Made by a program: the position numbers and the translations under genes. A DNA stretch of 38,163 nucleotides from a virus, in the IMG/VR virus record IMGVR_UViG_3300003873_000069, positions 1-38,163 of that record; one strand, 5' to 3'. Below are positions 24,214 through 32,471 of the stretch, piece by piece. How positions within the stretch are numbered: the stretch's first letter is position 1; each line of letters starts with the position of its first letter. The notes under the pieces are model-generated. The model was given only the letters and a program-made list of their open reading frames with translations. It ran no database searches and had not been told where the DNA came from.

Positions 24214-25122
24214 TTAACCTCTAGTTGGTTCAGTTGAATAATCTTCTGAAGTCTGCACTGTCACTTCACTGAATGAAATGTCTAAACGCATTTGTTTTGG
24301 CATACCATCCCGTGTTAGCTGCATCGAATCGTCTGAACTGTAATTCAAGCTAACTTGTGTAATAACAACTTTATCTAAACTAAGCATAGATGTTAAATAA
24401 TCGTTGTTTAACTCAACTGAAAAATACATCGGCGAAACCAACGTTGCACCACCAGTACTTAAACTTGGAGAAGAAAACTCTTTTAATTTCATAACTATCT
24501 GAAATATCATGTCAGCTTCCGCGCGCGACTCAGGTATTAAGTCCCATGAAGATTGAAACGTTCTTGGCTTTGTGCCAGTATAGTTTTGAAAATATTTCGG
24601 GTTCGTAACCGTTTGGTGTGTGCCAGCTTGATTCGCAATGTGCGATGCGATGTCAGCGTATCCATCGCCAAATACTTTTTTTGCGCCGTATTTGAGTGCT
24701 TCCGCGGCCAATCCGGTCGTCGTATCGTAATCATGAGATTGTGAATCGCTTAATGAATTCGGCACAGGTAAAACAATCGCGGCAATCACTGGGTCACTAT
24801 TGGCATTTGCGTTATTTCGTTTGATTTGCGCCAATTCAGCTGCGTTTGTCGCACTTACATGAGCAACTTCTTGCACACCATTCAAAGAATTGTTTAATGA
24901 AGTATTCGCTTGATTAAAAGCTGATACCGTTGAATTGACAGCACTAGCAGCAATAGATTTAACGCCTGCAACGCTCGCGTTCTTTTTAATAGTGCTGACC
25001 ATCGATGCTGCCCGTGCTTGAACCGTTGGGTCTTTTACGTAAATCGAAAACTTTCGATTCTTGAATTGTTCATCTTTTAGTTTGTCCGGGTACTGAAAAA
25101 TAGGGACTGCTGGAGCTTTCAT
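24214..25122 (-). CDS. 48: Baseplate tail-tube junction protein gp48-like
   Basis: 302 residues. The N-terminal about 25-residue lead (IFQYPDKLKDEQFKNRKFSIYVKD) and the C-terminal tube-like domain (WDLIPESRAEADMIFQIVMKLKEF around 188-211, YFSVELNNDYL, IDKVVITQVSLNYS-type end) match gp48, which starts tail tube polymerisation on the hub. The middle is Ala/Asn-rich helix. AGAGGT precedes ATG 25122. Confidence 0.75.
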   Translation of the reverse strand: MKAPAVPIFQYPDKLKDEQFKNRKFSIYVKDPTVQARAASMVSTIKKNASVAGVKSIAASAVNSTVSAFNQANTSLNNSLNGVQEVAHVSATNAAELAQIKRNNANANSDPVIAAIVLPVPNSLSDSQSHDYDTTTGLAAEALKYGAKKVFGDGYADIASHIANQAGTHQTVTNPKYFQNYTGTKPRTFQSSWDLIPESRAEADMIFQIVMKLKEFSSPSLSTGGATLVSPMYFSVELNNDYLTSMLSLDKVVITQVSLNYSSDDSMQLTRDGMPKQMRLDISFSEVTVQTSEDYSTEPTRG

Positions 25123-25124
25123 GA

Positions 25125-25661
25125 TTACCTCTGTTTAAACAAATCTAACGGTTTGGCACTTACTGATTTTGCATTTTTCACACTCACCGAAGTAACGTCA
25201 GGTGTACTATCATGCTTGTTTATATTCGTGTTTTTTTCGTAAGCTTGTTTGTTATTTATAATTTCGTTGTGTGTTTGTTCTCGTTTAATTGTCGTAATGG
25301 TTTTATCGGTTGAAACGTTTTTTGCGTTGTTGGTTTTTTCGTCTGTTGCATTGTGTTCAACCGGTGCCCGGTTATATTCAGACGTTGGCTTTGCTAAACT
25401 TTGACTAAATGGTTCCGAGTCATTTGGTCCGTGATTGACCATAACATGGTTCTTATTAACAGATTCTGTGTTAACTGAGTTCTTAGATTCTGTGTTAACT
25501 GAGTTCTTATTAACGACGTCCTTAGATTCTGTGTTAACTGGGTTCTTGTTAACGACGTCCTTAGATTCTGTGTTAACTGGGTTCTTGTTAACGACGTCCT
25601 TAGATTTTGTTAACGACGTCCTTAGATTCCGAATCGTCCTCCGAATTTGACAGGTTAACAT
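25125..25661 (-). CDS. Frame-shifted C-terminal part of the tape-measure-like protein
   Basis: Low-complexity, polar, repeat-rich frame (SKDVVNKNPVNTE units, then Asn/Lys/Thr/Ser-rich to PLDLFKQR). The nominal ATG 25661 lies inside the end of the 25600-27582 gene with no ribosome binding site. The gene upstream ends SESKDVVNKI, the same repeat in another frame. Adding back 17 bases missing from one 39-bp repeat unit makes both frames continuous as an 824-residue protein. It therefore looks like the detached C-terminus of that protein, through natural contraction, phase variation or an assembly error. Confidence 0.65.
   Translation of the reverse strand: MLTCQIRRTIRNLRTSLTKSKDVVNKNPVNTESKDVVNKNPVNTESKDVVNKNSVNTESKNSVNTESVNKNHVMVNHGPNDSEPFSQSLAKPTSEYNRAPVEHNATDEKTNNAKNVSTDKTITTIKREQTHNEIINNKQAYEKNTNINKHDSTPDVTSVSVKNAKSVSAKPLDLFKQR
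25463..25626. repeat. 39-bp coding tandem repeat with a contracted unit
   Basis: Complete 39-bp units at 25505-25543 and 25544-25582 (minus strand encoding SKDVVNKNPVNTE) are followed by a 22-bp unit near 25583-25604 and another unit start. The short unit lacks 17 bases (ctgtgttaactgggttc) flanked by a tt microhomology. Degenerate shorter units continue to 25463. The contraction changes the reading frame. Confidence 0.9.
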
Positions 25662-27582
25662 CAGTATGATTTACTGGAGTGTTTGCCGGTTTGTCATCAA
25701 TTACCGATTCCCTAATCGCCTTGCGATCAATACCTGATGGTTCAACATGCCAGGTCTCCCCACGCACTGGCCGAACAAATCCGTATTTTTTAAATAGACC
25801 CATGCGTTCCGCGTTATCAGCGTCCATTGTATTCATGTCAACTGCGAACCCATAGTTGTGCATCGATTTTCCTGGTGCAGCAGCTTTATTCGGGTGTTGT
25901 TTTTTTAGTTTCTTTTGTTCTTCGATACCTCTGTACGCTGAGTTTACTTGTATTTTTGTACCAAACATATCCAGATACTCTGCACCCATTGCTTTCATAT
26001 TGTTTTTAACAGTTGGGTTCAGTTTGTCAAATTGTTTTTCATCGACTTTATATAATGTAAACAATTCCGACGGTTTGTATTTTGTTGGGTCTTTAGTACT
26101 ACGTGACGCAGTTTTCATCCTATACGGGATGCTCTTGACCGGTTTATAATCGTTAAATTGGTGGTTTGCCTTTGATGACTCAACGAAGTTATCTAATTTA
26201 ACATTGTCTTCGTCAGTCGAATGTACTGGGTTCTTACTAGGTTTGGAATCTGGCAAATCGAGACCGGTGTCTTCCCAAACACCATCGTTAACATCGTCAT
26301 GCCAAGTACTCGGTGGCCCAACACGAATTTCATTCCAATCGACCGTGCCGAGTTCTTTAAGCTTTTTGAACTCCATAAACGTGGTGCTGTCGCGAAAAGT
26401 CATCCGTTTATCTTCCCGCCACCCTCTTTCATTATCGCGTTTGATTATTATCATTGCGGCATCGAAAGATAGCGCGGTGTACGCTGGGTCATTTTCTGAG
26501 TTATTAATTATCGGTTTGTGCTTTTTGTTTAGTAATTCGTTGCCTTTTTTAACATCGATATTTGTGTTTTTTGGTGTATCTGATTTAGCTGATTTGTGTG
26601 CAGTCTGGATTTGTTTAAGCTGTTGCAACTTTGTTAAGTCTCTATCAGACCAATCATCAATGTCGATGATTTTTTGGATATCTGTCGGTTTTAGTGAGGA
26701 CAACTTATTCCAACTCGTTATTTCTGAATTACCAAACGTATTATGGTCAATAATACCGGCATCTTCATATTTAGTAATAGTTGCTGATGTGTTATGTTCA
26801 GCATACGCATTAGCGGCGTCTTCACCAGCGATGTGCCCGCCCGTGTTTCTATCAATAAAACCAATCAAGTCTTGTATACTATTTTTTGATGATTCGTCCA
26901 TGTTTGATTCGATTAACGATCCAGCGGCGTACCCAGCTGATGCTGCCCCAATAAGTTGACCAGCAATTGGTATGCCTCGTCCTAATTGCAGCGCGGTTCG
27001 TAACGCTGGTCCCTTTAATGCGTTACCAACTTTTAATGCTCCTTTAGCGAGAGGTTTGAATTTTTTAAACTTGCTAACGCGTTTTGGTGGCTTTTTCTTT
27101 GGCTTTTTCTTTGGCTTTTTCTTTGGCTTTTTCTTTGGCTTTTTCTTTGGCTTTTTCTTTGGCTTTTTCCGAAACAGATTGTGGAGGAAGCTGTTGTCAT
27201 CGGTTTCGGGGTCGTTAGGGGTTTCTTGACTATCGTTATCTGCGTTATCTGTATTACTGGCATAAATCGAATCATTGGTTGATTCTGGTAGTCCACGGAT
27301 CGTTGTGTCTTGTTCATCAAACATGTCTTTTTGAATTCTTTGCAGAACTGCCAAGATTTTGTTATTAGTGATTAACAGGTTTTCATTAGATTTAACAAGT
27401 TCTGTACTAGTTTCAGCGTTAACTGGTGTTTTTTGGTTTGATAACGTTTCAATTCTTTCGGCAGCTGTGTCCTCACCGAGTGCGTGTATATAATTGACCA
27501 GCTTAGCATCAGTTTTTTTAATCTGATCTGGTGTCGCGGTGTCTGGGTTCAGTTTTTCATTGAACGGTATATCGTATTTCAT
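25600..27582 (-). CDS. Tail tape-measure/hub protein (gp29-position) with M15 peptidase domain
   Basis: 660 residues. The N-terminal helical part (1-90) is followed by a run of seven KKKP units (139-167) and a small hydrophobic segment (about 193-226, GIPIAGQLIGAASAGYAAGSL). The domain near 515-625 is an M15/VanY-type peptidase: AYRGIEEQKKL, then SMHNYGFAVDMN (H575, D582) and WHVEP (H612), the zinc triad. Such domains cleave peptidoglycan stem peptides, so this protein may open the wall during DNA entry. Its place between gp26/51-like genes and gp48 is that of T4 gp29. It starts with ATGA overlap at 27582 and ends by frameshift at 25600. Confidence 0.7.
   Translation of the reverse strand: MKYDIPFNEKLNPDTATPDQIKKTDAKLVNYIHALGEDTAAERIETLSNQKTPVNAETSTELVKSNENLLITNNKILAVLQRIQKDMFDEQDTTIRGLPESTNDSIYASNTDNADNDSQETPNDPETDDNSFLHNLFRKKPKKKPKKKPKKKPKKKPKKKPKKKPPKRVSKFKKFKPLAKGALKVGNALKGPALRTALQLGRGIPIAGQLIGAASAGYAAGSLIESNMDESSKNSIQDLIGFIDRNTGGHIAGEDAANAYAEHNTSATITKYEDAGIIDHNTFGNSEITSWNKLSSLKPTDIQKIIDIDDWSDRDLTKLQQLKQIQTAHKSAKSDTPKNTNIDVKKGNELLNKKHKPIINNSENDPAYTALSFDAAMIIIKRDNERGWREDKRMTFRDSTTFMEFKKLKELGTVDWNEIRVGPPSTWHDDVNDGVWEDTGLDLPDSKPSKNPVHSTDEDNVKLDNFVESSKANHQFNDYKPVKSIPYRMKTASRSTKDPTKYKPSELFTLYKVDEKQFDKLNPTVKNNMKAMGAEYLDMFGTKIQVNSAYRGIEEQKKLKKQHPNKAAAPGKSMHNYGFAVDMNTMDADNAERMGLFKKYGFVRPVRGETWHVEPSGIDRKAIRESVIDDKPANTPVNHTDVNLSNSEDDSESKDVVNKI
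27082..27168. repeat. 12-bp coding repeat encoding KKKP units
   Basis: About seven nearly identical 12-bp units (minus strand aagaaaaagcca-type) encode the Lys/Lys/Lys/Pro run of the tape-measure-like protein. The run is prone to slippage but is in multiples of three codons plus one, so length changes keep the frame. Confidence 0.9.
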
Positions 27583-28268
27583 CTGGTTAGTTCTTCCCTA
27601 GTTTTATTTAATATGTTTATTAATATCGACCGTTCAAAAGGAAACATACTATCTACATCATGTAACGAATATTTTCCAAAAAACACCAAATCTGAGTATG
27701 TTTGATATAACGAAATCAGTGTATCTTCACTTAACGAGTTTATACAGAATTCGTCTTTTTTGATGTTAATGTAATTTGTTTCGGTGCATTGTTGGCATAT
27801 CGCTGGTCTATCAAAACTGAACTTCGTAGTTGACTCGTTTATTTCTTTAGTGACTTGTTCAAATTCATCAATATCGAGTTCATCAATATCGAGTTTATAA
27901 AATTTTTGAATGTTATCATCTGTCAGTTCGTCTAACGCATCAATGATATGTTCGTTTGTTATATTTCCGGGCATTACCATGTTTTCAATATCAATGACGT
28001 TTTCGTTTGGCGCTGAACATTTACAGCATGTGAATTTTGTATTAATAGACGATCCTACTGATATTTCTCGTAACTTATATAACATCGCTAACCGTTCGTT
28101 TGCTGTTAACGAATCGACCACGTCTTTTTTGATTCCGCATATTTCTAATGCTGAAGCTGTGTTATTGTTACCGATCGTATTCATCAGCAATAATGATTTT
28201 TCTTGTTTTGTATTATATGGTTTTAGACTAAATTGTTTAGCCGCGTACTCATATTGAACAGAAATCAT
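27579..28268 (-). CDS. Baseplate hub assembly protein, gp26/gp51-type (zinc)
   Basis: 229 residues from ATG 28268, whose ATGA overlaps the previous stop; a TTG at 28280 is unlikely. The N-terminus ISVQYEYAAKQFSLKPYNTKQEKSLLL is typical of the T4 baseplate hub assembly family (gp26/gp51). Two CxxC pairs, CCKC (about 80) and CQQC (about 160), form a probable zinc ribbon. It lies directly before the tape-measure-like gene, with which it overlaps. T4 hub assembly proteins are not all in the final virion; that is family knowledge. Confidence 0.65.
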   Translation of the reverse strand: MISVQYEYAAKQFSLKPYNTKQEKSLLLMNTIGNNNTASALEICGIKKDVVDSLTANERLAMLYKLREISVGSSINTKFTCCKCSAPNENVIDIENMVMPGNITNEHIIDALDELTDDNIQKFYKLDIDELDIDEFEQVTKEINESTTKFSFDRPAICQQCTETNYINIKKDEFCINSLSEDTLISLYQTYSDLVFFGKYSLHDVDSMFPFERSILINILNKTREELTR

Positions 28269-28957
28269 TTTGTTTTCCAATTACTCGGGAAAAAACCAGG
28301 AAACTCATCAAACAAGTATTGTTCTTCGTGATTGCAATGTGGACACATAACCGTACTAACCATATTTAATTTGAATTTTGTTTTTACCCATTCTTGAAAG
28401 ATTTTATCGAATGCGTCAATGTCCATTTCATTTATTATATTAATGATTTCGTCGAATGTTAACGAAACGTCACCATTAAATGACTGAATATGTAACACAA
28501 AATCTGCAATGTCGACTTCGTTTTTATATTTCAGCATTGTTTCCTCATAGAATTTCCTATTACACAATTCCCCGAGTTCGATATTGTAGCTTGTATCTGA
28601 AGACACTACAGCAATTGGTTTATATTTTTCGAATACAGGTTTAACCACATCTTTAACATCTGTTACGAACTCATAAGCATTTTCGCAACTAGAGCACTCG
28701 AAATTATAAACTAATGCAGTTTTTACGGATTCAGCACGAATGTTTATCAATGCGTATCGAAATTCGTCTTCTGATAGAACTATATTCTTATCGTCTATGC
28801 AATCATACACAATTGCTTCTTTAATTGAAATATCGTCTTCGGTATTTGTTGAATTGATGTATTTCTTCTTGTCTTTTACTTTCCATTTTCTGAATTTTAT
28901 TTGTTTATTCCCGATTTTTAAAACAAACTTATAGTCTTTTGAAACTGATGTATTCAT
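28265..28957 (-). CDS. Baseplate hub assembly protein, gp26-type (zinc), second copy
   Basis: 230 residues with the same plan as the neighbour: an N-terminal beta region (YKFVLKIGNKQIKFRKWKVKDKKKY), CSSC near residue 90, and CPHC near 206, followed by DEFPGFFPSNW. The two tandem genes look like distant paralogues. AAGGAAA precedes ATG 28957. Overlap with the next gene (ATGA) implies coupled translation. A role in assembling the hub is inferred from the family and context. Confidence 0.65.
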   Translation of the reverse strand: MNTSVSKDYKFVLKIGNKQIKFRKWKVKDKKKYINSTNTEDDISIKEAIVYDCIDDKNIVLSEDEFRYALINIRAESVKTALVYNFECSSCENAYEFVTDVKDVVKPVFEKYKPIAVVSSDTSYNIELGELCNRKFYEETMLKYKNEVDIADFVLHIQSFNGDVSLTFDEIINIINEMDIDAFDKIFQEWVKTKFKLNMVSTVMCPHCNHEEQYLFDEFPGFFPSNWKTK

Positions 28958-28966
28958 AGTTTTTCC

Positions 28967-29482
28967 TTAAAATATTATTGGATTCCTGCATTTAAAGTTT
29001 ACGTCAAATTCTGCGATCTGTGCTTCTGTTTCATTACTGAATTGCAATTGGCCAACCGCGTCGATCATCGTGTCTTCAAGATTGAACAGAACTGTGTCTG
29101 GTCCTTCGTGATCGCTATCTTTGGACAACGTTACTATCATTGCACATTCATTAAAGTATGCCATCTTCTGTGTATTATACGTTCTCACGAACCTTCGGTA
29201 TAACGACATTTGGTTATAGTCTCTGAATGTTACACTAAACCTGAATAGCTGGTTTCTACCAACATGCATTTTCCACATATCTGCAACAAACCCTTCAATT
29301 GGAGAATTCGTGAATTCGGGTGTATTAATATTTTTAATACAGTACGATAGGTTTTTAATTTCTTCTTCTTGCCATTGTGCTTCTCTGATCGTATATTCAC
29401 TAAAATGAAACTGCACACCAAATGTGTTAATAAATGACCACTTAGTGTCATATGCTTTCCTAACACCTTCTTCAAAATTCAT
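28967..29482 (-). CDS. Tail-tube-like baseplate protein, 171 aa
   Basis: First gene of the long minus-strand tail operon. The pattern WSFINTFGVQFHFSE, then RNQLFRFSVTFRDYNQMSLYRRFVRTYNTQK (about 76-106), and a C-terminal beta strand (AQIAEFDVNFKCRNP) is that of gp19-like tube-fold proteins. It may be a tube-initiator (gp54-like) or terminator. AGGCGG precedes ATG 29482; a TATAAATA late promoter lies 32 bases upstream. The fold call is pattern-based. Confidence 0.5.
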   Translation of the reverse strand: MNFEEGVRKAYDTKWSFINTFGVQFHFSEYTIREAQWQEEEIKNLSYCIKNINTPEFTNSPIEGFVADMWKMHVGRNQLFRFSVTFRDYNQMSLYRRFVRTYNTQKMAYFNECAMIVTLSKDSDHEGPDTVLFNLEDTMIDAVGQLQFSNETEAQIAEFDVNFKCRNPIIF

Positions 29483-29513
29483 GCGTACCGCCTATTAAAT
29501 GGAACTTTTTTAT

Positions 29514-29535
29514 TATTTATAATGAAGAATAAATA
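29514..29535. promoter_or_regulatory. Divergent late promoters
   Basis: Minus-strand TATAAATA (29521-29514) faces the tail operon beginning at 29482. The plus-strand variant AATAAATA (29528-29535) faces the tube/head operon beginning at 29557. The two are only seven bases apart, so one regulatory node serves both late operons. Confidence 0.65.
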
Positions 29536-29556
29536 ACAATAAACTGCGAGGATAGT

Positions 29557-30417
29557 ATGTCATCTGGTGTTCAAAATTTATTAGACTCAGTATTGAATGA
29601 TGGTGCAAGACCATCTAAATTCGAGGTATACTTTTCGTTCAAAGACCCAAATACAGGAATAAGTAGTACTGACATTGTATTTTTGGGAAAAACTACGTCT
29701 TTTCCCAGCAAATCGCATTCACCGGTCGATTTTAAATATAAAGGCCGAAAAATTCCAATTAAAGGACAAGTGAAATACAATCAGGTTTGGGACTGTACAT
29801 TTTATTTAACTGAAGACCATAAATTAAAGTACGTGTTCGATAATTGGATGGAATCGTTAGACAACATACACTACGGTTCCATAAATAGTAAAGGTTTGCG
29901 AGACGCTATTGTCGCGAATCATGCTGGTTATACGACTGATATTACAATTATACAAAAAGATTTTGATGGAGTGAATAATATGGCACAATACGTTATACAT
30001 AACGCGTTTCCGACGTCTATTTCCGCTTCTCCGGTATCTTACGAAAGTACCAGCGCAGTTTTAGATTTTACTGTTTCGTTTTCGTATAGTCATTATACAA
30101 TGTCAGTAATGGCTGCAGCACAAGGGAATTTTATTGATGAAATGGTTGGTAAATTAGAAAGTATGGCACAGAACGCTGTAAACGGCGTAATGAATCAATC
30201 AAAAAACGGCGTAAACAATATGTTAGGCAGCGCAATGCAAAGCGTATCATCTAGCGTTCCTGGGTTGTCTTCATTAACACCAACATCATCAAGGCAACAA
30301 TCCAAATATGGTGCAAATACTGAAGGTGATGTGACTGCGCCAATTCAACCATCAAGCGGCGCAAACGCCGGTAACATGTTGAGCAAGACCGGTTTGTTAT
30401 CAGGATTTGGTAAATGA
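29557..30417 (+). CDS. gp19-like tail tube family protein, 286 aa (possible gp54)
   Basis: The N-terminal about 190 residues have the T4 gp19 tube pattern: GARPSKFEVYFSF, TTSFPSKSHSPVDFKYKGRK, WDCTFYLTEDHKLKYVFDNW, and HNAFPTSISA...VSYESTSAVLDFTVSFSYSHY. A further about 95-residue Ser/Gln/Ala-rich helical tail is absent from gp19 and fits an initiator such as gp54 (320 aa in T4). GAGGAT precedes ATG 29557. It overlaps the next gene by ATGA and is the first of three tube-fold genes in a row. Confidence 0.65.
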   Translation: MSSGVQNLLDSVLNDGARPSKFEVYFSFKDPNTGISSTDIVFLGKTTSFPSKSHSPVDFKYKGRKIPIKGQVKYNQVWDCTFYLTEDHKLKYVFDNWMESLDNIHYGSINSKGLRDAIVANHAGYTTDITIIQKDFDGVNNMAQYVIHNAFPTSISASPVSYESTSAVLDFTVSFSYSHYTMSVMAAAQGNFIDEMVGKLESMAQNAVNGVMNQSKNGVNNMLGSAMQSVSSSVPGLSSLTPTSSRQQSKYGANTEGDVTAPIQPSSGANAGNMLSKTGLLSGFGK

Positions 30418-31139
30418 GTAACATTAATACGTTAAAATCTCATCTCGGCATTGGTATCGGCTCGAGAAAAAATAAGTTTTTAATTGAATTGCCGATGCGT
30501 TCTCTAGATGGCGAAAAAATAAACGCACTAGCTAAAAGTGCATCATTGCCTGAGAGGAAGATAAATCCCGTAAAAATAATGCATAAAGGCAGACAATATT
30601 ATGTACGCGGGGAAACCGAGTACCCTGGGACGTACCAAATTACGGTACTAGATGATTCGGAAATGAACGTAAGGAAAGCGATTGATGATTGGTTAACTGA
30701 GATAGACGATTCAGCAAAAACTACCCGTGCAGGTTTGGGTTCTTCTTCGTTTGAAAAAAACACAAACAATCTATTGGGAATTCTTCAATCGGGCAAAAAC
30801 ATATATTCGGATGTTAGATCTGCGTTGAACGATCCATCGAACGCAATGTCGAACACTTTGGTTGGTATGATAGATCCTAGTCAAAAATCGCCTTCTGCAA
30901 AATATCAAGTTGATATTAACATTTGGCAATTATCTAGCAACGGTCAGAAAGTATATGGATACAAACTACAAAATGCGTTTCCTATTAACGTTGGTGCAGT
31001 AACATATGAAGATTCAGACCAAAACACGTTAACAGAATTTACAGTAGAATTTGCGTATAGCGAGTTTTTGCCGTTAGAAAACAGAACTGCGCTTGGTAAC
31101 ATTGCTACAGTAGATGGTAGATTATCAAAATCATTTTAA
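30414..31139 (+). CDS. gp19-like tail tube family protein, 241 aa
   Basis: Second tube-fold gene. Motifs: NKFLIELPMRSLDG, SASLPERKINPVKIMHKGRQYYVRGETEYPGTYQITVLDD (about 40-80), KLQNAFPINVGAVTYEDSDQNTLTEFTVEFAYSEF (about 182-216). An insertion of about 55 residues (about 100-155), Asn/Ser-rich, distinguishes it from the 193-aa neighbour. It starts within the stop of the upstream gene. It is a probable minor tube or tube-adaptor protein. Confidence 0.65.
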   Translation: MSNINTLKSHLGIGIGSRKNKFLIELPMRSLDGEKINALAKSASLPERKINPVKIMHKGRQYYVRGETEYPGTYQITVLDDSEMNVRKAIDDWLTEIDDSAKTTRAGLGSSSFEKNTNNLLGILQSGKNIYSDVRSALNDPSNAMSNTLVGMIDPSQKSPSAKYQVDINIWQLSSNGQKVYGYKLQNAFPINVGAVTYEDSDQNTLTEFTVEFAYSEFLPLENRTALGNIATVDGRLSKSF

Positions 31140-31141
31140 AA

Positions 31142-31150
31142 TAATAAATA
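31142..31150 (+). promoter_or_regulatory. Late-promoter-like TAATAAATA
   Basis: TAATAAATA lies directly after the 30414-31139 gene and 17 bases before the ATG of the tube gene at 31168, with AGAGGT between them. It would give the main tube protein its own late transcript. Confidence 0.5.
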
Positions 31151-31167
31151 CAATAAAGAGGTAATAC

Positions 31168-31749
31168 ATGGCAAACAAACTAGAAGAACTTAAAGGCGCA
31201 ATCGGCGCCGGTGCTAGAGCTAACAAATACAGGGTGAATTTTTCGGTGCCATCTGATGTCGTGGTAGTTTCAAATTTGCAAGATGCTGATGTTTTATGCA
31301 AAGCGGCATCATTTCCATCTATGACTATCGGGCAAATCGAAGCATGGAACCAAGGTAGAAAACTATTAATCCCGGGTGACACGACATATTCAAACACATG
31401 GGAATTGACATTTTATACAACAGAAGACCATGGTTTGCGTCGTGATATGATTTCGTGGATGCGTTCAGCAGACCATTTTCAAAATAATCAACACACTGGT
31501 AACCCGGGAGCGTTAATGGGAGAACTATCTGTTGAACAACTGGACTCTGCTGGAATGGGAACTGCTAAGTATACGTTTCATAACGTTTTCGTTTCAGAAG
31601 TTGGCGAGTTGACTTTGGGCGATGATACTGCGGATACAATTCACGAATTTTCAGTAACGTTCAGTTTCACTGACTGGGTCGTTGGCAATGGCGCGTTGAA
31701 TGTACCAGGTAAAGCTGGAACACCAACTAATAACGTAATAGCTGGTTAA
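31168..31749 (+). CDS. 19: Major tail tube protein gp19
   Basis: 193 residues (T4 gp19 has 163), the most compact of the three paralogues. Motifs: NKYRVNFSVPSDVVVV, KAASFPSMTIGQIEAWNQGRKLLIPGD, TWELTFYTTEDHGLRRDMISWM, YTFHNVFVSEVGELTLGDDT, and HEFSVTFSFTDWVV. It has its own promoter-like site, a strong AGAGGT ribosome binding site and a terminator immediately after, as expected of an abundant protein. gp19 polymerises into the inner tube of the contractile tail. Confidence 0.82.
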   Translation: MANKLEELKGAIGAGARANKYRVNFSVPSDVVVVSNLQDADVLCKAASFPSMTIGQIEAWNQGRKLLIPGDTTYSNTWELTFYTTEDHGLRRDMISWMRSADHFQNNQHTGNPGALMGELSVEQLDSAGMGTAKYTFHNVFVSEVGELTLGDDTADTIHEFSVTFSFTDWVVGNGALNVPGKAGTPTNNVIAG

Positions 31750-31755
31750 TATAAT

Positions 31756-31777
31756 ATTGGGCTCTTCGGGGCCCAAT
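31756..31777 (+). terminator. Hairpin terminator after gp19
   Basis: A 9-bp stem attgggctc/gggcccaat (one G-T pair) with a TTCG tetraloop lies seven bases after the gp19 stop. The following T-run is short (gttt), so termination may be partial, or the hairpin may protect the mRNA 3' end. Confidence 0.75.
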
Positions 31778-31865
31778 GTTTAATATGAAAAATTATACAC
31801 TTAAAAATACAGATTCGGCTACATGTACTGTCGTTAAGTGAAACGTTTAAACTGGGATTGGTTAA

Positions 31866-32426
31866 ATGAGCATATTATCTAAATTGAAGGGTTTCGGGTC
31901 AAAAATCGTACAGGGCATTAAAGAATTAACATTGCCGCAAAGCAACAAAGCGATTAAAGAGCTTATAAAAGAAAAGAAGAAACTTAGCGTTAAAGATTTC
32001 AAACCAGGCAATATCATTTTAATGAAGTACGTAGCAAAAGACGATACACAAACGTACGACAAAACACCACTTGCGTTGGTACTTAGGAGTAATAGCACTC
32101 ACACGCTTGCTTTGAACTTTCATTGGGCACCACTTTCAATGAGAATCAACCTTATCAAAATTATTATTATAACTAATAAGAAAAACATACAACGTAACAA
32201 ACCACTGGAATTTGATTACCAACAGATAAGGCCATTATTAAAGCAACTGGGGTACGCACCTATTATTCGGCGATATATCAATAGCAGAATATCGTCTCAA
32301 GGTGTAGTTATTCCGCCTGAACGTTTAATGCAGGTAGCACGATTAAAAACAGAATCGTTTACAAATGGAAAATTCTCTGCTGCTCAGATGCTTGCAATGG
32401 CTAAACGAAGAGGAAAAACAAAGTAA
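31866..32426 (+). CDS. Conserved phage protein of unknown role, 186 aa
   Basis: Found where T4 has the portal gene gp20, but far too short for a portal. It has an N-terminal basic helical region, then KPGNIILMKYVAK, YDKTPLALVLRSNSTHTLALNFHWAP (about 66-91), and a basic C-terminus ending RRGKTK. The central pattern (G-x-x-I-x-x-x-Y-x-A... P-L-x-x-V-L... L-x-L-N-x-H) is reminiscent of a small structural or DNA-end family of myoviruses, but I cannot name it safely. No strong ribosome binding site precedes ATG 31866. Confidence 0.6.
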   Translation: MSILSKLKGFGSKIVQGIKELTLPQSNKAIKELIKEKKKLSVKDFKPGNIILMKYVAKDDTQTYDKTPLALVLRSNSTHTLALNFHWAPLSMRINLIKIIIITNKKNIQRNKPLEFDYQQIRPLLKQLGYAPIIRRYINSRISSQGVVIPPERLMQVARLKTESFTNGKFSAAQMLAMAKRRGKTK

Positions 32427-32447
32427 ATTAAATTCTCAGATTTAATA

Positions 32448-32455
32448 TATAAATA
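32448..32455 (+). promoter_or_regulatory. T4-type late promoter TATAAATA
   Basis: Exact TATAAATA, 17 bases before the ATG of the 59-aa core gene, with AAGGAG between. It starts the prohead core-protease operon. Confidence 0.8.
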
Positions 32456-32471
32456 AAACAAAGGAGTTAAT

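Noticed and set aside
25253-25260. Minus-strand TATAAATA late promoter
   Set aside because: It lies inside a coding frame with no gene start suitably placed downstream; likely chance in AT-rich DNA.
25463-25626. CRISPR-like array
   Set aside because: Repeats are contiguous and encode protein; there are no spacers. The same holds for 2507-2641 and 33541-33846.
26204-26959. 251-codon plus-strand frame opposite the tape-measure-like gene
   Set aside because: No ribosome binding site, and its sequence is the mirror of a well-supported coding region.
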